Positions 23,536 to 29,819 of a stretch of 36,528 nucleotides of DNA are shown piece after piece (positions within the stretch are counted from its first letter, which is position 1; each line of letters starts with the position of its first letter). Under the pieces are notes generated by a model. It had not been told where the DNA came from and ran no database searches. It worked only from the letters and a program-made list of their open reading frames with translations. The DNA comes from a virus: IMG/VR virus record IMGVR_UViG_3300026512_000038, positions 1 through 36,528 of that record; one strand, 5' to 3'. A program made the position numbers and the translations under genes.

Positions 23536-24072
23536 ATGCAGTATAACTTAACCAAATTTAAAAAAATCGCTATCTGCGGCGCTCATGGTGTAGGTAAGAC
23601 CACCCTTGCTAAAAAGATGAGCGAGAACTTTGGGTTGCCCTATATTCCAGAGTTTGCTCGGGAGTTGTTGAATGCCACTGATAACTTTAACTGGAAGGTT
23701 ACCAAAAACATAACATCCTGGTGGCACTTTGAACTTGCTATCACCTTTAGCCATCTTTTTACAGTCCAGAATAGAGAGCGCTTTGTTTCAGATAGGAGTC
23801 TTTGGGATGTCCTTGCTTATATCCACCTAAAAAGTTTAAGTTATCCAGAGATAGGCGAGTTTTTCCCTCTCTTGCAGGAACTTGTTAATAAACATCATCC
23901 TCTATACGACGCAATCATCTTTTATAATCCTCCAGAGGGTTATCAGAGCGAGACGGGATGGTTCATTCACTATTGCTTAAAAAATCAATTAAGAAATATA
24001 GAAGACATATTAATTTTTAATATTTATAGGGGAGATATTTTACTCTATAACGATAATTCAGTGGAGGTTTAA
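23536..24072 (+). CDS. P-loop NTPase, AAA_28/nucleotide kinase-like
   Basis: I chose the ATG at 23536, which has GGAGGAG upstream, over earlier in-frame starts that overlap the RuvC-like gene. The 178-residue product has Walker A G15-A-H-G-V-G-K-T22, 'LPYIPEFARELL' (~33-44) and 'RFVSDRSLWDVLAY' (~83-96), which is the layout of the AAA_28/NadR-type ATPases. It may phosphorylate a nucleotide or nucleoside-like cofactor; the exact substrate is not visible. Confidence 0.8.
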   Translation: MQYNLTKFKKIAICGAHGVGKTTLAKKMSENFGLPYIPEFARELLNATDNFNWKVTKNITSWWHFELAITFSHLFTVQNRERFVSDRSLWDVLAYIHLKSLSYPEIGEFFPLLQELVNKHHPLYDAIIFYNPPEGYQSETGWFIHYCLKNQLRNIEDILIFNIYRGDILLYNDNSVEV

Positions 24073-24073
24073 A

Positions 24074-24148
24074 ATGAGTAATGAAGATATCTTAATTCTT
24101 ACTATTATCGGGCTTTTAGTGGTCTTTGTTGGGGCTATGTTAGATTAA
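24074..24148 (+). CDS. Tiny single-span membrane peptide (24 aa)
   Basis: An ATG one base after the kinase-like stop, with GGAGG eight bases upstream, opens 24 codons. The product 'MSNEDILILTIIGLLVVFVG' plus four residues is one hydrophobic helix with acidic ends. The ribosome binding site and tight spacing argue for translation. It may be a membrane-acting small protein; no family is known to me. Confidence 0.5.
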   Translation: MSNEDILILTIIGLLVVFVGAMLD

Positions 24149-24153
24149 AAGCT

Positions 24154-24176
24154 GAGCCTGCCTTTATGGCGGGCTC
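24154..24176. terminator. Strong hairpin after the tiny membrane peptide gene
   Basis: GAGCCTGCC (24154-24162) pairs with GGCGGGCTC (24168-24176): nine pairs with one G-U and a TTTAT loop. No T-run follows on the plus strand; the minus strand has a short T-run. It probably attenuates the first part of the rightward early operon. The rest of the gap to 24299 holds no gene. Confidence 0.5.
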
Positions 24177-24299
24177 TGACACGCAAATAAAAGCCGTTTA
24201 AGGCGGGTCAAATGATTTTTAGGCATAAAACTATTAGGAAACAGTTTAAAAGGCTTTAAAACGTAAATATAAGCCTCTCAGGGCATAAAGGAGACTAAT

Positions 24300-24494
24300 A
24301 TGAGACACGTTTATCTTAAAAGCCCACAACAACAGCAACAACAAAAACCGTCTAACAATGTTAAAGATCGCAAAATTTCTAAAGTGAAAGATCCTGTCTG
24401 GGGTAAATTTGCAGGATACGCCAAAATGCTCAGGATAACTCAAGCGGAGTTCCTGGAGAGATTATTGGATCTTTTTGAACAGCAAAACAAATAA
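24300..24494 (+). CDS. Small DNA-binding-like protein (64 aa)
   Basis: After a Gln-rich low-complexity stretch (residues 10-15), the product has a basic linker and a helical end 'VWGKFAGYAKMLRITQAEFL', which resembles the helices of ribbon-helix-helix or other small phage regulators. AAAGGAG precedes the ATG. It is followed by a hairpin and then a promoter, so it ends a transcription sub-unit. Confidence 0.6.
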   Translation: MRHVYLKSPQQQQQQKPSNNVKDRKISKVKDPVWGKFAGYAKMLRITQAEFLERLLDLFEQQNK

Positions 24495-24504
24495 CAAAAA
24501 AATA

Positions 24505-24528
24505 GGCAGGGCGGAGGCAGACCCTGCC
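24505..24528 (+). terminator. Hairpin terminator-like element
   Basis: GGCAGGG (24505-24511) pairs with CCCTGCC (24522-24528), with a ten-base loop. Only two T follow before an A-run, so it is a weak or Rho-assisted terminator. It lies just after the stop of the 24300-24494 gene and before a new promoter. Confidence 0.5.
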
Positions 24529-24589
24529 TTAAAAGGAATGCGTGGGAGGGAGAAATATTTACCTGCCTTTTTATCTCGCCTTTATCTTT

Positions 24590-24626
24590 TTGTCAAGCAG
24601 TTTTTTTTAAAAAAAAGACTTGACAA
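24590..24626 (+). promoter_or_regulatory. Inverted repeat TTGTCAAG/CTTGACAA over a promoter
   Basis: TTGTCAAG (24590-24597) and CTTGACAA (24619-24626) are exact inverted copies separated by 21 bases that include eight T then eight A. The right arm contains the -35 box of the next promoter. A similar word covers the leftward -35 at 22471. It may be a regulator site, or a stem-loop. Confidence 0.5.
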
Positions 24627-24648
24627 TGTATTTACATTTTTGCATAAT
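24620..24648 (+). promoter_or_regulatory. Sigma-70-type promoter before the ribbon-helix-helix gene
   Basis: TTGACA (24620-24625), a 17-base spacer and CATAAT (24643-24648, five of six consensus). The start point would be near 24655, about 25 bases before the ATG at 24680. It drives the regulator, initiator and primase-helicase genes. Confidence 0.75.
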
Positions 24649-24679
24649 AATTCAAATTTTAAAATTAAAGGGGGATGAT

Positions 24680-25018
24680 ATGCATAGAACAAGTCTAATT
24701 TTACCAAAAACATTAGCCGCAAAAGTCAAATTAGCCGCCTTCCAGGAGGGGAAAAGTTTTTCAAAATTTGTCGCTGAAATTTTAGAAGATTATATTGAAA
24801 AACCAGAGTCTTTACTTAAAAAATTTGAAAAAGAAGCGAATTCTAAAACTGATGGACATCTTACAATATTCAAGTTCACAACTGAGTGGAAGGCATGCTT
24901 GGGGACTCCAAACCTTGATACTGGAGAAGGTAGGGAACAAGTACGGAAGTTAAAAGGTTGTAAAACATTAACTGAGGCTGTAAGATGGGCTATTGAAAAT
25001 CAAGTGGAACCCTATTAA
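24680..25018 (+). CDS. Ribbon-helix-helix regulator-like protein
   Basis: I chose the ATG at 24680 (GGGGG upstream) because an earlier in-frame ATG overlaps the promoter. The 112-residue product begins 'HRTSLILPKTLAAKVKLAA', 'GKSFSKFVAEILEDYI', the CopG/Arc-type strand and two helices, and has a longer C-terminal part of unknown type. With its own promoter and possible operator, it may control the replication genes and itself. Confidence 0.75.
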   Translation: MHRTSLILPKTLAAKVKLAAFQEGKSFSKFVAEILEDYIEKPESLLKKFEKEANSKTDGHLTIFKFTTEWKACLGTPNLDTGEGREQVRKLKGCKTLTEAVRWAIENQVEPY

Positions 25019-25029
25019 AAAAACAAACC

Positions 25030-25051
25030 CCGCTCTCCTGAGTGAGGGCGG
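25030..25051 (+). other. Stable hairpin before the initiator gene
   Basis: CCGCTCTC (25030-25037) pairs with GAGGGCGG (25044-25051): eight pairs with one G-U and a six-base loop. It ends eight bases before the GGGGG ribosome binding site of the initiator gene. No T-run follows, so it may affect translation or mRNA stability, or act as an attenuator. Confidence 0.55.
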
Positions 25052-25069
25052 CGACTAAAGGGGGTAAAA

Positions 25070-25822
25070 ATGATTATTAGAGTAAAAAAAAATAAAAACT
25101 ATACAGTAATTTGCAACGAATGCCTTCAAAGACCTGACATTTCCTTAAAAGCCAAGGGATTATTTGCTTATCTTATGAGCCTACCTGACAATTGGAAAAT
25201 TCATAAAAAAGAGTTGGTTAATCACTTTAAAGACGGAACAACTTCTATTAATTCAGCTTTTAAGGAACTTGAAAAGGCTGGCTATATAATTACTAAACAT
25301 ATTAGAGATAAAAAAGGCCGATTTGCAGATGTTGAATATATTATTAAAGAGTCAATTAACCCGATTACGGAAAACCTGATATCGGATTCTCTTATATCGG
25401 AAAATCAACCCCTACAAAATACTAATAAGAACAAAATACTAAAAAAACAAAATACTAAAATTATTTCCTCTGAGGTAAAAACCTCAGAGGCACTACCTAC
25501 ATCTTCTGGCCATTCTTTAAATGTGCCTGAGGAAAAACCTTTTATTACTATCCCTATTGTTCAACGTAATCCTAACGACCCACTAGAATACCCTATTTAT
25601 GAGCAAGATATTCAGGAATGGCAAGAAACTTTCCCAGGCGTTAATGTCAGGCAAGAACTAAAAAAAATAAGGTTGTGGAATAAAGACAACCCTAGAAGAC
25701 GAAAAACAAAAAATGGTATTCGTCGGCACATTACAACCTGGTTAAGTAAAGCGCAAGACAAAGGTAGACGGAGTAGTGGTGAAACGTCAAAGCCAAAGCC
25801 TAGAACTCCAGACTGGTATTAA
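25070..25822 (+). CDS. Replication initiator/helicase loader-like protein (HTH domain)
   Basis: The 250-residue product begins with a winged-helix-like domain: 'YTVICNECLQRPDISLKAKG', 'LFAYLMSLPDNWKI', 'INSAFKELEKAGYI' (residues ~10-75), typical of phage replication initiators of the DnaD-like or replisome-organiser type. A Ser/Asn/Lys-rich linker (~96-160) is coded by the iteron and hairpin region. The C-terminal ~175-240 ('VNVRQELKKIRLWNKDNP', 'IRRHITTWLSKA') resembles helicase-loader ends. It precedes the primase-helicase gene, as expected for a lambda O/P-like arrangement. Confidence 0.82.
   Translation: MIIRVKKNKNYTVICNECLQRPDISLKAKGLFAYLMSLPDNWKIHKKELVNHFKDGTTSINSAFKELEKAGYIITKHIRDKKGRFADVEYIIKESINPITENLISDSLISENQPLQNTNKNKILKKQNTKIISSEVKTSEALPTSSGHSLNVPEEKPFITIPIVQRNPNDPLEYPIYEQDIQEWQETFPGVNVRQELKKIRLWNKDNPRRRKTKNGIRRHITTWLSKAQDKGRRSSGETSKPKPRTPDWY
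25364..25401 (+). repeat. Three 8-bp repeats (ATWWCGGA) at 15-bp spacing in the initiator gene
   Basis: ATTACGGA (25364-25371), ATATCGGA (25379-25386) and ATATCGGA (25394-25401) lie exactly 15 bases apart. They encode the five-residue protein repeats ITENL, ISDSL, ISENQ. They may be protein-level repeats or part of a replication origin together with the next repeats. Confidence 0.65.
25414..25457 (+). repeat. Three 11-bp iterons (ACAAAATACTA) in the initiator gene
   Basis: The exact 11-mer occurs at 25414-25424, 25431-25441 and 25447-25457, spaced 17 and 16 bases. The frame differs between copies, so the repeat is at DNA level. It lies in an AT-rich linker-coding region, like the iterons in the lambda O gene. 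Candidate origin of replication. Confidence 0.7.
25467..25490 (+). repeat. Perfect 10-bp hairpin beside the iterons
   Basis: CCTCTGAGGT (25467-25476), loop AAAA, ACCTCAGAGG (25481-25490). A perfect long hairpin inside a coding sequence is uncommon and its place ten bases after the third iteron suggests an origin element. Confidence 0.75.
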
Positions 25823-25834
25823 AAGGGAGGAACT

Positions 25835-27535
25835 ATGCTAAAAATAGAGATCCTTGAGGCACTTAAAGAAAAAGGAATTGAAGTAACTAAAACAGAAGGG
25901 CAAACAAGAACTACTTGTCCTAAATGTTCGGCAGAAAGGATTAAACACTGGGATAAATGCTTGTCGGTGAATGTAGATGAGGGAGTTTGGTTGTGTTGGC
26001 ATTGTGGATGGAAAGGAAGCGTGAAGGCAGACATACGTAAGAAAAGCGTGGAAGAGTATGTCCGCCCTCAAATAGATATATCAAAACTACAATTGCCTGT
26101 CAAGATTATAAATTGGTTTCAAAAAAGAGGCATTTCTCCTACAACTCTCTACGAAAACAAAATTAAATTTGGAATTTTTAAAAGACAAAAAAAGAATGTA
26201 GAAGCTATTGTGTTCCCTTACTACAAAGATGGAGTAGTCGTTAATTGTAAATATAGAACCCTAGATAAACAATTCTGGCAACAGGCTGGAGCTGAAAAAT
26301 GTCTGTATCGTTATGATGAAATTGCTAAAGTTAATGGTTCTATCTTGATAATTACTGAGGGAGAGATGGATTGCCTTGCTTGCTATGAGGTTGGTTTTAG
26401 GATGGTAACTTCTGTCCCTGATGGTGCACCTAACGCTAATGCTAAAGAACTACATAAAAAGTTTGAATTCTTACTCTCGGCAGAAAATATAATTAATAGC
26501 TATGAAAGAATAATTATTTGTGGTGATAATGATGCTAACGGGAGAAAACTTACTAAAGAACTTGCTAGACGAATAGGTATAGAAAAATGTTATTACATTG
26601 AGTATCCCAAAAATTGTAAAGATTGCAATGATATTTTAGTTAAATATGGAGCTAGAAAATTAAGGGAAGTGATATTCCAGGCTAAACCTTGGCCTGTAGA
26701 TGGGATTTTTAGTATAGCAGATTGCACGCAGGCTGTTATCACGCTTTATGAGGAAGGTGTAACACGTGGAATGTCCACTGGATGGCCTGCCCTAGATAAA
26801 TATTTTACTGTCCATCCAGGGCAATTAACAGTGATAACAGGAATCCCAGGGTCTGGGAAGAGTAGTTTTTTGGATAGTTTACTCGTAAATTTAGTAAAGC
26901 AATATCAAATCCCTTGTGCCTTATTCTCTCCAGAAAATTGGCCGTTAGAAAGACATATCCAAACAATCTTGGAAAAATATACAGAAAGGCCTTTTGCTCA
27001 AGATGGGTATGAAGTTAAAAGACTTACTAAACAAGAAATATTGAAAGCAATTAAAGAACTAAAAGAATACTTTTATTTTATCATGCCAGAAGATGATTTG
27101 TTGACTGTTGATGTTATTTTAGAAAGAGCAAAAGTTTTATTGTATCGGCATGGGATTAAAATCCTTGTGATTGACCCTTGGAACGAAATAGAGCACAACT
27201 ATAAAGGCATGACTGAGGCTCAATACCTTTCACAACAACTTACAAAAATTAGGCGATGGGCACGACAAACAGGCGTCCATGTCTTTATTGTGGCGCATCC
27301 AAGAAATTTAGAGAAGGATAAAAAAACAGGCGATTATAAACCCCCTACTATGTATGACATTTCAGGGGGTGCTAATTGGCGTAACAAGGCTGACAATGGT
27401 TTGTGTGTGCATAGACCAGATATTAAACAGCCTAAAACTTTAATAATTATCCAAAAGATTAGGTTTAAAGAAGTGGGAAAATTGGGAGAATTAGAATTCT
27501 TTTATAGCCAGGAATGTGGGAAATATTTCACTTAA
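25835..27535 (+). CDS. Bifunctional primase-helicase (T7 gp4/Twinkle-like)
   Basis: The 566-residue product has an N-terminal zinc-binding domain (C28, C31, C54, C57), a TOPRIM domain with E175 in 'IITEGEMD' (D179) and D231-x-D233 in 'IICGDNDANG', and a C-terminal RecA/DnaB-type helicase with Walker A 'GIPGSGKSS' (336-344), 'LFSPEN' and Walker B 'ILVIDPWNE'. The single protein can both synthesise primers and unwind DNA. The phage codes no polymerase, so host polymerase is probably used. GGGAGG precedes the ATG. Confidence 0.95.
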   Translation: MLKIEILEALKEKGIEVTKTEGQTRTTCPKCSAERIKHWDKCLSVNVDEGVWLCWHCGWKGSVKADIRKKSVEEYVRPQIDISKLQLPVKIINWFQKRGISPTTLYENKIKFGIFKRQKKNVEAIVFPYYKDGVVVNCKYRTLDKQFWQQAGAEKCLYRYDEIAKVNGSILIITEGEMDCLACYEVGFRMVTSVPDGAPNANAKELHKKFEFLLSAENIINSYERIIICGDNDANGRKLTKELARRIGIEKCYYIEYPKNCKDCNDILVKYGARKLREVIFQAKPWPVDGIFSIADCTQAVITLYEEGVTRGMSTGWPALDKYFTVHPGQLTVITGIPGSGKSSFLDSLLVNLVKQYQIPCALFSPENWPLERHIQTILEKYTERPFAQDGYEVKRLTKQEILKAIKELKEYFYFIMPEDDLLTVDVILERAKVLLYRHGIKILVIDPWNEIEHNYKGMTEAQYLSQQLTKIRRWARQTGVHVFIVAHPRNLEKDKKTGDYKPPTMYDISGGANWRNKADNGLCVHRPDIKQPKTLIIIQKIRFKEVGKLGELEFFYSQECGKYFT

Positions 27536-27557
27536 TTTTTTTAAGAGGAGGATAACT

Positions 27558-27701
27558 ATGAAAATTATTAGGATCCTTATTTTGAAATGGCTCAGGAGAC
27601 AATACGCTAGGAAAGTAAATATTAACAAGTTTGACCTGCAACTTAGTCAGGTGCTTGATTGCTTGGAATATATTTTAGATTATGAAAAGACACGTATATA
27701 A
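27558..27701 (+). CDS. Small basic protein (47 aa), end of the early operon
   Basis: I chose the ATG at 27558, with GAGGAGG upstream, over an in-frame start at 27516 that overlaps the helicase gene. The product is basic at its start ('LKWLRRQYARK') and helical at the end ('SQVLDCLEYILDYEK'). No family is recognised. It closes the replication unit before the late promoter. Confidence 0.6.
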   Translation: MKIIRILILKWLRRQYARKVNINKFDLQLSQVLDCLEYILDYEKTRI

Positions 27702-27869
27702 TACTGAGAGGCTAATAATGGCTTTTTAAGGTAGGTTAAACTGGGTCTAAGTAGTTTTATATAAGTAGAAATTTGGATGCAAAATAAGGGTAATTATGGC
27801 GCTCTCAGGGCTGGGTGTTAAGAAAATCAATATTTAATAAAAAAATCTCAAGAAAAACTTTAACAAATC
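27702..27869. other. Gap before the late promoter, no gene seen
   Basis: No coding frame with a ribosome binding site is seen. It holds CTGAGAGGCTA (27704-27714), also found in the 14399-14493 gap, and CTCTCAGGGC near 27812, which also occurs near 24277. TCTCAAGA (27846-27853) and TCTTGACA (27868-27875) form a near-inverted repeat around the promoter's -35 box. Confidence 0.45.
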
Positions 27870-27899
27870 TTGACAAAATAGTTAATTTTCTTTTAAGAT
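27870..27899 (+). promoter_or_regulatory. Late (packaging/structural) promoter
   Basis: TTGACA (27870-27875), an 18-base spacer and TAAGAT (27894-27899, four of six). Transcription would start about 20 bases before the small terminase ATG. That gene lacks a clear GGAGG, so translation may start from a short leader. It feeds the whole late operon. Confidence 0.6.
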
Positions 27900-27926
27900 T
27901 TAAAAAAACTTATAAAACCATAAGAT

Positions 27927-28310
27927 ATGGCTACAAAAGATAAAATTTTAGAAGAGATAGACAAGCTGCCTCGACGGCTAAAAAAAGTGATGCTCTTGCT
28001 GATAAAAGAAGAGAACTGGACAAAGTCGTTTAGTCAGTTTTGTAGAGAGCACGATTTTAACGAGCCATCTCTTAGGGATGCAATTTGTAAATATGGCACT
28101 CAACGTTTTTGGGCGCTCCGCTCTGCCTATGTAAAGGCAGCGATGGAAGAGCATATGCCGAAAGTATATGAGGCGATGCTCGCCAAGGCTTGCAAGGGAG
28201 ATTCGCAAGTGCTGAAGCTTATTTTGCAATGGCGGGGTGAGCTTGTGAATAAGCATGAACTTGAAGGGAAAGGGATAGTAAATTTTAATTTTAATCTGGA
28301 TAGCGATTAA
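27927..28310 (+). CDS. terS: Terminase small subunit
   Basis: The 127-residue product has an N-terminal helix-turn-helix-like part ('KSFSQFCREHDFNEPSLRDA'), a middle coiled region and 'MLAKACKGDSQVLKLILQWR' (~92-111), which is the usual small-terminase tail. It recognises the packaging site and positions the large subunit. It is placed directly before the large subunit gene and after the late promoter. Confidence 0.85.
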   Translation: MATKDKILEEIDKLPRRLKKVMLLLIKEENWTKSFSQFCREHDFNEPSLRDAICKYGTQRFWALRSAYVKAAMEEHMPKVYEAMLAKACKGDSQVLKLILQWRGELVNKHELEGKGIVNFNFNLDSD

Positions 28311-28320
28311 GATACCCATT

Positions 28321-28332
28321 GGCTGCGCAGCC
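28321..28332. repeat. 12-bp GC palindrome between the terminase genes
   Basis: GGCTGCGCAGCC is a perfect palindrome in an AT-rich gap of 36 bases between the small and large terminase genes. It could be a packaging-related site, a small RNA hairpin before the large-subunit start (which lacks a clear ribosome binding site), or chance. Confidence 0.5.
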
Positions 28333-28346
28333 TTATACATGTAGCC

Positions 28347-29819
28347 ATGAATATAAATTATAAGCCAACGCCAACGCTTAAATTATTTCACAAATCTGAC
28401 GCCTTTATGCGTGTTGTTATTGGACCCGTAAGGTCAGGCAAGTCCACTGCTATGTGTATGGAGATTATGCGCAGGGCTTGTCAGCAGAGAGCTTTTAAGG
28501 GCGTCCGTCATAGTCGCTGGGCTATCGTTAGGAACACCTATCCAGAGTTGCGGGATACCACCTTAAAAACCTGGCTGATGTGGTTTCCTGAGGAACATTT
28601 TGGCAAGTTTAATTGGCAACAAATGGTTCATCCTGTTGAGTTTTATTTGCAGGATGGGACTTTAGTAAAAGCTGAAATCCTTTTCAGGGCGTTGGATAGA
28701 CCGAATGACGTGAGAAAATTACTTTCTCTGGAGCTTACTGGTGGTTGGATAAATGAGGCTCGGGAGGTTCCAAAGGCTATCGTTGATGCCTTAGGCGACA
28801 GAGTAGGGCAGTATCCTTCACGGTTTATAGGCGGGTGCACCTGGCGGGGCGTAATGTTGGATACGAACCCACCAGATGAAGACCACTGGTTATATAAGCT
28901 AGCCGAGGAGGAGCGCCCAGAAGGCTGGGACTTCTTTAAACAGCCTGGGGCATTGATAGAGAAAGACGGTAAGTTTTTACCAAATCCAAAAGCTGAGAAT
29001 ATAGAAAATTTAAACGAAGGGCATAATTACTATTTAACAAGACTTGCAGGCAAATCGCCTGATTATATTAGGGTCTATTATTGCGCTCAATACGGCTTTG
29101 TTATAGACGGAAAGCCAGTCTTTCCAGAATATGTAGATGCCGTGCATTGCAGCCATGAAATACTTAAGCCTGAGCGTGATTTGCCCATCTATATAGGGCT
29201 TGACTTTGGGCTTACTCCAGCAGCTTTATTTGCTCAGCGTTTGGTTAATGGCCGATGGATTTGGTTTGATGAGCTGGTGAGCGATAATATGGGCATCTTC
29301 AGATTTGCTGAACTGCTAGGCAATAAAATCCATCGTGAATACCCAGGCTTTAAGTTTGAAATATACGGAGACCCTGCTGGGCAACAGCGGGCGCAAACCG
29401 ACGAAAAGACTTGCTTTCAGATACTTCACGCTAAGGGCATTCAAGCAGTGCCAGCACCCACAAACGATTGGACAACTAGGCGTGAGGCGATTGCAGTGCC
29501 CTTGAGTAGGCTAATAGACGGCAAGCCAGGGCTAATAATATCGCCTAAATGCAAGATGGCTAGAAAAGGGCTTGCTGGCGGGTATTGTTACAAGCGCCTA
29601 CAAGTAGTGGGTGATGAGCGCTATAGAGATAAACCTGATAAAAATATTTACTCCCACGTGATTGACGCTGCTGGTTATGCGATGTTAGGCGGTGGTGAAG
29701 GCAATAGAATAGTAACTGGTGAGCAAAGTATGACGCCTGAAGAGGCTAGAAAACTTTATATCCAAAACCTGCCACCAGATGCTAGGCAATACGTTAATTT
29801 TGACTTTGGAGGATTTTAA
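28347..29819 (+). CDS. terL: Terminase large subunit (ATPase and nuclease)
   Basis: The 490-residue product powers DNA packaging and cuts the genome. Walker A is 'GPVRSGKST' (26-34); the Walker-B/catalytic region is 'WINEARE' with E137; 'LDTNPP' (171-176) is the coupling motif. The RNase-H-fold nuclease has D286 in 'GLDFG', D342 in 'YGDPAG' and D440 in 'SHVIDAAGYA'. No clear ribosome binding site is visible; the start may depend on coupling with the small-subunit gene. The stop overlaps the portal ATG. Confidence 0.95.
   Translation: MNINYKPTPTLKLFHKSDAFMRVVIGPVRSGKSTAMCMEIMRRACQQRAFKGVRHSRWAIVRNTYPELRDTTLKTWLMWFPEEHFGKFNWQQMVHPVEFYLQDGTLVKAEILFRALDRPNDVRKLLSLELTGGWINEAREVPKAIVDALGDRVGQYPSRFIGGCTWRGVMLDTNPPDEDHWLYKLAEEERPEGWDFFKQPGALIEKDGKFLPNPKAENIENLNEGHNYYLTRLAGKSPDYIRVYYCAQYGFVIDGKPVFPEYVDAVHCSHEILKPERDLPIYIGLDFGLTPAALFAQRLVNGRWIWFDELVSDNMGIFRFAELLGNKIHREYPGFKFEIYGDPAGQQRAQTDEKTCFQILHAKGIQAVPAPTNDWTTRREAIAVPLSRLIDGKPGLIISPKCKMARKGLAGGYCYKRLQVVGDERYRDKPDKNIYSHVIDAAGYAMLGGGEGNRIVTGEQSMTPEEARKLYIQNLPPDARQYVNFDFGGF

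Noticed and set aside
24211-24258. A 15-codon basic frame in the gap before 24300
   Set aside because: No ribosome binding site, and the sequence overlaps words shared with other non-coding gaps.
24475-24678. A 67-codon frame overlapping the end of the 24300-24494 gene
   Set aside because: It runs through a hairpin and a consensus promoter and ends at the next gene's ribosome binding site; no start signal of its own.
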